Shown here: positions 56,642-64,000 of the stretch, piece after piece
Layout: each line of letters opens with the position of its first letter
Numbering within the stretch: the first letter of the stretch is position 1
NCBI RefSeq assembly: GCF_030272615.1
Contig: NC_081414.1
Span: forward strand, 53,095,636 to 53,159,635
Direction: 5' to 3'
Length of the DNA stretch: 64,000 nt
Source of the DNA: Cryptomeria japonica
Taxonomy: Eukaryota; Streptophyta; Pinopsida; Cupressales; Cupressaceae
Program-made: the position numbers and the translations under genes
Notes under the pieces: generated by a model
Told to the model about the DNA's origin: nothing
The model's database searches: none
The model's input: only the letters and a program-made list of their open reading frames with translations

Positions 56642-59070
56642 CAAATCCACTCTAGACCACCTACTAATTCTTTTAAGTCTAGTGAGTCATCCTCCATGAC
56701 GACGACAAAGAAGCCAAGTGAGCCTTGCAATTTTTGTGGAAAGGAGGGACCTTTAGTCACCAAGTGTTGGAAGAGACTAGAGGATTTAGAAGAGGCCATG
56801 CAGCAACATCACATTTCCACTGCTAAGTCTTCTTCCTCACACACAAGAAAAAATCAATCTCTTTCTATGATGACCTTGTATTTATAAGCTACTTGGATAC
56901 TTGATTCTGGTGTTTCTCACCATATGACACACTCTTTGGATCTAGTAGATTCTCTTTTAGATTGTAGCACTACACAGACTAAGTGGGGGATTCTACTCAG
57001 CTTTTAGTGGCTGGTCCAGGTGTTATTCAGGTTGAGGATGCTTTTCTTCAAGATGTGCTTGTTGTTCTTGACATCTCCACCAACCTTCTCTCGGTGTATC
57101 AAATTTGTCATTTTGGGATAAGGAAGACACTTGAGTTCACACCACATGATGTAGTTATCAGAGACCTCCATGATCCTAATGTTATTATGGCTATTAGGAG
57201 TGTTGATCCTACATCTTGGTTATACCACTTTGATGGTTTTGAGAGTCCAACTCTTGTTGGTTCTTCCTTCATAACTCATGCAGATTGAGTGAGTAAGATT
57301 TGGCATAAACAATTTGGTCATATCAACTACAAGTATCTACAACAGATGAGAACTCAATCATTGGTGCTTGGCCTACATAAAATTTCTTGAACAAATGGTC
57401 TTTGTTGAGGTTGTTTGCTTGGAAAGCATCACCAAGATTTTTTTCCTTCAGGTAGAACCCACTATGCTAAGGCACCCTTGGAGTTAATTCATAGAGACCC
57501 GATGTCCTTTCTAGCTCAATCTTTTTTGGGGGCCAGGTATGTGCTCACTTTCATTGATGAATTCTCCGAGCATTTTGGGGTTTCTCTTATGAGTCAAGCC
57601 ATTTTGGCTGATCCATATAAGTTTTTAGATGCGGCAAGTATTCTTTAGTGGGATATGCTTATGGCAGAGGAGTATTCTTCACTGATGAAGAATAATGGTT
57701 AGGATTTAGTTCCTCTTCCTAATGGAAGAAAGTTGGTGCAATGCAAGTGGGTGTATCGAACCAAGTATATTGTAGATGGTTCCATTGATAAAGATAAGGC
57801 ACATATTGTGCTAAGGAGTTTTCTTAGGTTGAAGGCATTGGATATTCTAAGAATTTTGCTCTAGTTCCCAGGATGGATTATATTCACCTTGTACTTTGTC
57901 TTGAAACTTAATAGTGATGGTCAATATATCAAATATATGTGAAGAGTGCCTTCTTGCATGGTGGTCTTCATGACAAAATCTATATGTAGTAGCCATAGGG
58001 CTTTGTGCAAGACCCTTCACTTGTTTGTAGGCTTCAACGTTTATTATATGGTCTTGAACATGCCTCTCAAGCTTAGTATGAGAAGAAGGACACTTCTTTA
58101 CTATCTATTTGTTTCTCACATTGTCATTTTGATCCCACAATTTACACTCTATGATGGGAGGTAGATAGTTTTATTTTGGCCTTGTATGTGGATGATCCAA
58201 TTCTTATAGGTAGTTCTTCTTCCATGATTCAGAGTATTCAAAGAGAATTGATGGAGTGGTTCAATATGATAGATCTTGGTCTTCTACACTACTTCCTTGG
58301 TCTTCAGGTTATTCAATCTTCAAATGGGAAGTTTGTTTGCCAGTAGAAGTATGCTGTTGATATGATTCAAAGATTTGGCATGCTTGATTGAAAGCCTTCC
58401 ATCACACCATTTTAGTCAGTTGTTGTATTATCTTCTAGTTGTTTTACTCCTTCAGTTGATGCTACATTATATAGGAAGTTGGTTGGCAGTCTTTTACCTA
58501 ACACACACTCATCCTAATATTTCCTTTGTAGTTGGTCTAGCCTCTCAGTTTTATCACAATTCATAGAGAGTCACTAGAAGGCTGCCAAATGTATCTTGAG
58601 GTATGTTCAAGGCATATTGCACTTTGGCATTCATTAACCATTAGGAGATTCTAGATTGTTGGCTTCATTGACTCAAATTGTGTCAATGATGTTAATGATC
58701 AAAAGTCTACTTTTGGTTTTTTTTTTTTTTTTTTTTATTAGTTTTGAACCCATTGTATGGTCTTTTAAGAAGAAATATTCTATTGTGTTGAGCATCAAGC
58801 AGTAGTTCTTGCTAGCCAAGAGGTCTTATGTCTTCATCACTTGTTGACATAGTTTAGTTTCCCTCTTGATAGTCCCACTACTCTTTGGTATGACAATCAG
58901 AGTGTCATTCACATTTCCTACAACTCAATGGAGCTTTAGAGGATTAAGCACATTAAGATCCACATGCACTTCATTCAACAGTTGATTTAGGATGGTCTTC
59001 TCACCTTAGATTACACACCTATAAAGGATTAGGTTGCAAACATCTTTACTAAGCTTTTGGCATCCCCCTC
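56642..59070 (+). pseudogene. Copia-2 zinc knuckle, protease, partial integrase, RT and RNase H
   Basis: Knuckle CNFCGKEGPLVTKC (His replaced by Pro, ~56727); protease WILDSGVSHHMTHS (~56892); pre-integrase IWHKQFGHINYKYLQQM (~57298); start of integrase ELIHRDPMS and YVLTFIDEFSEHFGV. Near 57620 the frame jumps to the RT region (SLMKNNG.DLVPLPNGRKLVQCKWVYR), so most of the integrase core and the start of RT are deleted. RT continues through frame changes to LYVDDPILIGSS (YVDD codons at 58184-58195) and HYFLGLQVIQ. RNase H follows with a 20-base poly-T in its middle (58717-58736) and VANIFTKLLA near 59033. Dead. Confidence 0.85.
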
Positions 59071-59350
59071 ATTCTCTTCAATTGGGGTTTATTCTTGGGG
59101 TGAAGGAAGTTGTTTTTTGGGGGGTGTTTTTGAGGCATTCCTTCCTTTAGTAGCTCATGTCTTTTTCATGCATTGTATCTCTCATTTTTGGAGAGGGTTT
59201 TTTTTCCATGTGGTTTTCCCAATTTTCCCCACTTAGAGAGACTTCTTTTTTGTACTTAGGTACCTAATTGAGATTTTAGTTTCTAGGACCCATATTGCAT
59301 TCATGCATTTAAAGGTTTTTTACTTCTCCCTAAGTTTCATTTCAGTGGGG

Positions 59351-59643
59351 TGTTTGAGCATTTTAACAACTAGTTATGCTTTTTTGATTAAGTTCACTTA
59401 GTTGTGCTTCTAATTTAGCTAGAGTTAAATTTTTTTTAGCTCCTCATGCTTGCACTTTAATTCTCCTAATTTTTTCTCAGGACATATTTGTGATTTCTTT
59501 ATAATCACATCATATTATAGTTGTAATTCATTATGTAATAATTTCTTTTGAGGAATATAGCTTTGTTTTGCTTTTGTCATTTGACTACGGTGTTGTTTGT
59601 TTGTTGTTTGATCTTACAGGTACTTGTGTTGTAAAATTCAATA
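59351..59643 (+). repeat. 3' LTR of Copia-2
   Basis: Starts TGTTTGAGCATTTTAACA after a short purine-rich CAGTGGGG and ends AAAATTCAATA, with the final CA changed to TA next to GAATT. Partner of 21286-21578. Confidence 0.9.
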
Positions 59644-60650
59644 GAATTTTGACATGCATGTCTATTGATAAAATAAGATAGATTATTACAAATACTAGCC
59701 CTTAAAAAATAGTTTCAAAAGAAAGAAAATGACACAAAAACTCTTTTAAAATATTTTTATAAAATTGAGAAAAGAAAAGTAAGACAACCTCAATTAAAAA
59801 TAATTATCACAAATTTAAACAATGTCAACAAATGACCACTATATTCCAAGATTCACATCCTCAATAAAAACTAATATTTAAGCTTGAATGACTAAACCAC
59901 ACAACAATTTTATCTAAAGAGCATTATCCAGTTCAAAATGGTAAGTCATGAAAATTGATCTAATTATATTTTGAGGATGATAAATTTACATAATTATATA
60001 AGAGTTTTAAGTAAAGTTAATGAAAGTGTCCATAACATGGCTCACTCTACTCCTGCACTTGACTTTCATGCTCATGGAATGGAAAATGGGGTCCTTGGTG
60101 AGGGTGTCATAGGTTTAGGTGCACCCATGACTTCTAGATCTCCTACAAGTGGATTGGTGCTGATTCAGATGTTGCTTCAGCTTTGCATGTGCTCTTCATC
60201 CCAGTTGTCCATAGGACCCCAAATTTTCAGCAAGTCGAGGATGTCACCAAATATTCAATTTCACTGGGGAATTGAGTGCATTCTCCTATTGTCCCTGAAA
60301 AATAAATTGGTGCTAGAGCTTCGAGTGCATTCGTTGTCCTTGACAAAAAAAATAGAGAGATTCTATATTTTTGGAAAAGATTCTAAATAATCCCAGGCAA
60401 CACAAAAAAAATTAATTCATGGGACCACCTCTTCCTTAAAAATAGAGCTTAAGCCCCCCTCATGGGACCATGCCTTATTGCCACTTGTCAAACATCTAAG
60501 ATTAATTTCTATTAAAAATAGTTTTAGAGAGAAATGAATTAGTTTTACCTGTTTTTATTATGCACGCATAAGTATATTATATTCATGAGACCACCAACTT
60601 CCCTAAATTTCAGACTTTAAATTTATAAGTTGAACTACACTACAAAATTA
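59644..60650. other. Unassigned stretch between Copia-2 and PE-D
   Basis: AT-rich to 59960. 59971-60390 is open on the plus strand for 139 codons but resembles no protein I know and has no obvious splice or start context. It should be the far side of the DNA Copia-2 entered, yet it does not continue Tat-1. Confidence 0.4.
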
Positions 60651-61760
60651 TGTTGGAATCAAGGAACACTGAGAGGGGGGGGGGGGGGGTGAATCAGTGT
60701 TCTGCAATCTTTAACATTATTAATTTGATTCTTCAATCATCTAATGCAAATCAACAAAAGAAAGATGTAAGCACATAAAGCGAATATCCACAACACCATA
60801 ACACAAAGATTTTTGTATGTGGAAACCTAGTTAAGGGAAAAACCATGGTGGGATTGAGACCCACAATATTAATATACTCTATTAGAAGTATAGAAATATT
60901 ACATAGGGGAATGTAAATGCATTCAGGCACACTACCTAGAGCTCACTGCTCATATTACAATAAGGACTACAACCCTGGAAGGCTCACTACCTTACAAAAT
61001 GATTACAAAAGATAATTGGAATGTCTAAACTGAGAAACATACAGTTCCGGTTAAGCACAAAATATATAATCTTACACTACTTTTTTCTGCTATTCTTTTA
61101 TATTCTAAAGCACAAATCTTTCACTTGCACACATGAAACTGTGCACAATCAATCATAAACACTTTTCACACATCCACCAATCTATAAAATTTTCATATCC
61201 AATGGTAATTTATATCCACAACATCAAATTGGGTCTTCTACATGTTAGCTTCAAGAACACTATACAAATGATGAAATGTGTATATAAAGTTGGCTCAATC
61301 CTAACTCCAAAGTATATGCGGACCAAAAAGAATTGTCCACACACTTCCCATATGCTGGGTAAACATCCTCAAACACAAAAACAATCACCAAAATTACTTC
61401 ATCAAATCCGCACAATGATTTCTCACACATGTTGGCCATACCACACTGTTCATCCTATAAACTTGTACACTAGATCTTCCAACTTGTACGAGAGTTTTCA
61501 CCAGAGGCTAAGATCATGGAATATTATTATATACACATATTTCAAGCTTCTCATGGGTCCACAACACAAAATATTCAACATAGATGAAATGCCAACCAAA
61601 ATACTGTAATCTGTTGGATGTCCTGTTCTATCTCACTAGACCTATCCAAAACTCAATCACTCTTCCAGTATGAAAAAATATTGAACCATGGATGTGATTA
61701 CTGACATGAGTTTCCATTAATGACAACACCTAACTATCTGTGTGGTGTCTCTTGCCAACA
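60651..61760 (-). repeat. 3' LTR of PE-D
   Basis: Minus strand starts TGTTGGCAAGAGACACC and ends CTCTCAGTGTTCCTTGATTCCAACA. A run of 15 G (60675-60689) is the plus-strand view of the C-tract seen at the same place in the other PE and Copia-1 LTRs, here expanded. Confidence 0.85.
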
Positions 61761-62045
61761 ATCTCCCCCTTTGGCATTGATGACATCACTTAGTGAAATG
61801 ACTAAGTGTCAGAACCAAAACCAAAACACTATACACTGCAACCAAAAATCCAAAATTGCAAAAATAAAAAAGACTCTTCCTAAGATTATTACAATATTTT
61901 TCACTCTTCTATAGTCCCCTTTTGACATCAATGGAAAATATAGTGTTCCTGATGCCAAAATTCAAGCCAAAATTTTATATACAAACTACATATACACACA
62001 GACCTTGCAAAAACTTACAAAAACTTGAAGATATTTGCATAAGTG
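61761..62045 (-). other. PE-D polypurine tract and 3' non-coding region
   Basis: 61761-61772 is the polypurine tract. The rest is non-coding up to AAGTG (62041-62045), the target copy of the solo LTR. Confidence 0.7.
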
Positions 62046-63494
62046 TGATGGTATGATGAAAGAATAAGTATCTGGTAGACTACTGAGAGGGGGGGGGTGA
62101 GTCAATAAATAGAAAAATTGATACAAACTTCCCAAACTCAAACTCAAATGTACAAAGTAAACTTATCAATGAAATATCACTGTCAAGATCAATACTCATA
62201 AGAATACCGGTTGACTGTTACAACAACTTAACAGTAAAAACATTTAACTTGTAAACATCCAAATGCTTTATCATATGCCAATGCTTCATTTCTCAATGCT
62301 TCCTGTTATCATGCCTTATCATAAATAGTTAAGTAGTTAATCAAATCAACCATAAGATCATAACCACAAAAACATTCGTCACATGACACAAGTATTTATA
62401 TGTGGAAAACCCAAATAGGTAAAAACCATGGTGAGATGGGAATCACAAGATAATATCTAAATTCTTCTGAAGATCATCCTATTAGGAGCCAAGCCTGTTA
62501 AAGCTTTTACAAAAGTCCTATTAAGAACTGATCCTGTTAGGAATCACCTGGTTAAGGGATTGACTACAAATGCCTCATTAGAAGCAAATACCCTATAAGG
62601 AGTAACCTCAGTAGAGGAATTGAAAATCCAATCTAATGGACCACCTTGTTAGAGGATTTAATAAGTAACCAAGCTTGTTAGAGCTTACTTGGTTAGGGGA
62701 TTTTAATTATGTCATAATTGTTAGAAAACAATAGGAGTTTCTTGATCTGTCTGAATAACACTACACTTGCTTGATCAGATCCATTTAAGCTTCTATCTGC
62801 CTTTACTCAAACTGCAGACTCATTCTCCAGTTCAGGAACCACACACTGAACTGATTTCTGCCAACTCTTGCCAACACTAAACAAAACAACTTCATTGACC
62901 TTAAATACAAATCAATTAGGTCGGTAACACAACAAAAATCTAATCCTCTCATCGAGATTACAAACAAGTTGGTACAAGCATGACCGTTGGATTTCATAGC
63001 AATCTCTACACATCAACCAATAAAACCTCAACCGCTCCTTGATTACCGCTTCATTGAGCTCAGTAACTCATCACGTGCTTTGCATTAGATGCAATACACT
63101 TTTCTCATTCCCTAGAAAAACAAACAAAAAAACAAGCCAAAACAATTGACCTTGTCTTCATACAATGACCTTACGTGTCACCATCATTACTACTCAACAT
63201 CAGATCATAAACCAACATAACCAATTCAACAACCTTAATCGATTAGGGTTTAACAAAATCAACTGGTAGGGTTTACCGGTTACATAACATAGAAAGGTTT
63301 TAACCTTTTACTCCGATTACCGGTTCAACTCACAAACTTACATACTGATTTACAATATCCTTCACAAAGCTCTTCTTACCAGTTACAAGACAATATCAAC
63401 AATAACAATAATATCAACAATATCATTACCGGTTCAATTGACATCAATGACAACATAACATATAATTAATGCAATCTTAATGCAAATGCCAACA
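62046..63494 (-). repeat. Solo LTR (1449 bp) inside PE-D
   Basis: Plus strand starts TGATGGTATGATG and ends AAATGCCAACA, with a perfect target duplication AAGTG at 62041-62045 and 63495-63499. On the minus strand it starts TGTTGGCATTTGCATTAAG, like PE-A (TGTTGGCATTTTGATG), and near its end has the C-tract and CTCTCAGTAGTC block of the PE LTRs. No internal region, so probably formed by recombination between two LTRs. Confidence 0.85.
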
Positions 63495-63785
63495 AAGTGT
63501 TCTTCAATGTCCAAATGGCTATCCCGACCCTTCATGAGACTCTCCAAGATAGATATTACTCTCTATCATGAAGATATCTACATAAGTGTTCTTGAATGAA
63601 TCCAAATGTCTATCTCGACCAATAATTCTCTCCCTGTCATAGCTCAAACTCTTAATTTTTTCAAGTAAGGATATTACTTGATCTTCATGATTGCGCATAG
63701 GAACTAACAATGGATCAAATCACTAAGATATCTGAGCTAACTGATTTTCAAGTTCCTTGGTCTTCTTCTCAATATCCATAGCGAA
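63495..63785 (-). pseudogene. PE-D coiled-coil frame with ~90-bp tandem duplication
   Basis: The minus frame at 63710-63519 contains HEDQVISLLEKIKSL, and upstream (~63780) a short KKTKELENQLAQIS-like segment; both suggest coiled coil, as at the C-terminus of PE ORF2. AAGTGTTCTTCAATGTCCAA (63495) and AAGTGTTCTTGAATGAATCC (63584) start two diverged copies of a ~90-base unit. A third partial copy (GAAGATATTTGCATAAGTG) sits left of the solo LTR. Confidence 0.5.
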
Positions 63786-64000
63786 CTTTGACAGTGATAG
63801 ATGTGAGGATTGTTTTGGACAAATTTTCTCGTTTTGGTTAAATTATCTTTTCTCGCTATTTTTAAAATTTTGTCTAAGACTTATTTTCTTTGAAATTTGC
63901 CTTACCGGTCATGAATTTAATTGGAAATCCTTTTGGCCTGTGTCACGTTAAATTATGGTCTTCTTGTGTCCTAGGTCGATTAAGTTTTGTTCCCTCGGAT
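63786..64000. other. Unassigned right end
   Basis: T-rich sequence (TTTTCTCGTTTTGG, CCTTACCGGTCATG) with a 64-codon open stretch beginning near 63757 on the plus strand that I do not believe codes. It may belong to yet another insertion cutting PE-D. Confidence 0.3.

Larger units (their letters stand above)
21286..59643 (+). mobile_element. Copia-2: old Copia element split by Tat-2 and element X
   Basis: Two LTRs of exactly 293 bp (21286-21578 and 59351-59643) with near-matching flanks GATTT and GAATT. After removing Tat-2 (with one TSD copy) and element X, about 5.1 kb remains, a normal Copia length. Parts on the plus strand: primer site 21579, leader 21591-22212 and 49291-49825, gag ~49826-50487, zinc knuckle to RNase H 56642-59070. 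The integrase core is largely deleted. Heavily mutated. Confidence 0.85.
60651..63785 (-). mobile_element. PE-D: 3' part of another pol-less-type element, minus strand
   Basis: A 3' LTR (60651-61760) is preceded on the minus strand by polypurine tract AAAGGGGGAGAT (61772-61761), then element body to the right (61773-62045, 63495-~63785) interrupted by a solo LTR. The visible body has an AAAGGGGAC-type purine box near 61915 and a coiled-coil-like minus frame. The 5' end is not in view or has been lost near 63785, so absence of pol cannot be shown here. Confidence 0.65.

Noticed and set aside
58717-58736. Poly-T run of 20 as a polymerase III terminator or a retroposed poly-A tail
   Set aside because: It sits inside the Copia-2 RNase H region with matching coding sequence on both sides; simple slippage expansion is sufficient.
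59971-60390. 139-codon plus-strand frame as a host gene exon
   Set aside because: Low-complexity composition, no recognised motif, no supporting splice signals that I could judge, and surrounding repeats on both sides.
60675-60689. Run of 15 G as a G-quadruplex switch
   Set aside because: The same place in all related LTRs has a shorter C-tract on the other strand; the length here may be slippage or sequencing error.

Overview
The window is plant nuclear DNA made almost entirely of old, nested LTR retrotransposons. I see no convincing host gene, tRNA, rRNA or CRISPR array. The density of decayed Copia and Tat-type Gypsy elements, slow-looking decay with target-site duplications (TSDs) still readable, and a pol-less element family that I associate with conifers suggest a gymnosperm, probably a conifer. 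That assignment is inference.

Layout. (1) 1-4461: pol-less element PE-A, minus strand, cut by the window edge. (2) 4462-~21240: remains of a Tat-type Ty3/Gypsy element (Tat-1, minus), carrying a 361-bp miniature LTR element (5196-5556), a complete Copia element (Copia-1, 6948-13782, TSD GAGAC) and a candidate solo LTR (14047-15780). (3) 21286-59643: an old Copia element (Copia-2) whose two 293-bp LTRs now lie 38 kb apart. Its leader was split by a 13.4-kb Tat-type Gypsy (Tat-2, 22213-49285, minus, TSD CATTG). Tat-2 was split by pol-less element PE-B (24308-37960, plus, TSD GTCCC). PE-B was split inside a reading frame by its relative PE-C (27053-35052, plus, exactly 8000 bp, TSD GTTAC). A separate 6.1-kb element of unknown class (X, about 50488-56641) split the Copia-2 gag. 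(4) 59644-60650: unassigned. (5) 60651-~63780: the 3' part of another pol-less element (PE-D, minus), carrying a 1449-bp solo LTR (62046-63494, TSD AAGTG).

The PE elements are the most interesting gene content. Each has LTRs, an iMet-type primer site and a polypurine tract. PE-A, PE-B and PE-C also show a first reading frame with a coiled coil followed by several CCHC zinc knuckles, and a second long frame with a conserved domain I do not recognise followed by low-complexity and coiled-coil sequence. None shows protease, integrase or reverse transcriptase. Their LTR ends, primer site, polypurine tract and parts of U5 resemble those of Copia-1, so a Copia-1-like element is the likely source of enzymes.

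Element X has a different unrecognised protein frame, preceded by about 1.3 kb holding some 17 short palindromes. Outer LTR ends have decayed from CA/TG to TA only where integration created a CAG/CTG (CHG) site, a pattern consistent with methylation-driven C-to-T mutation.
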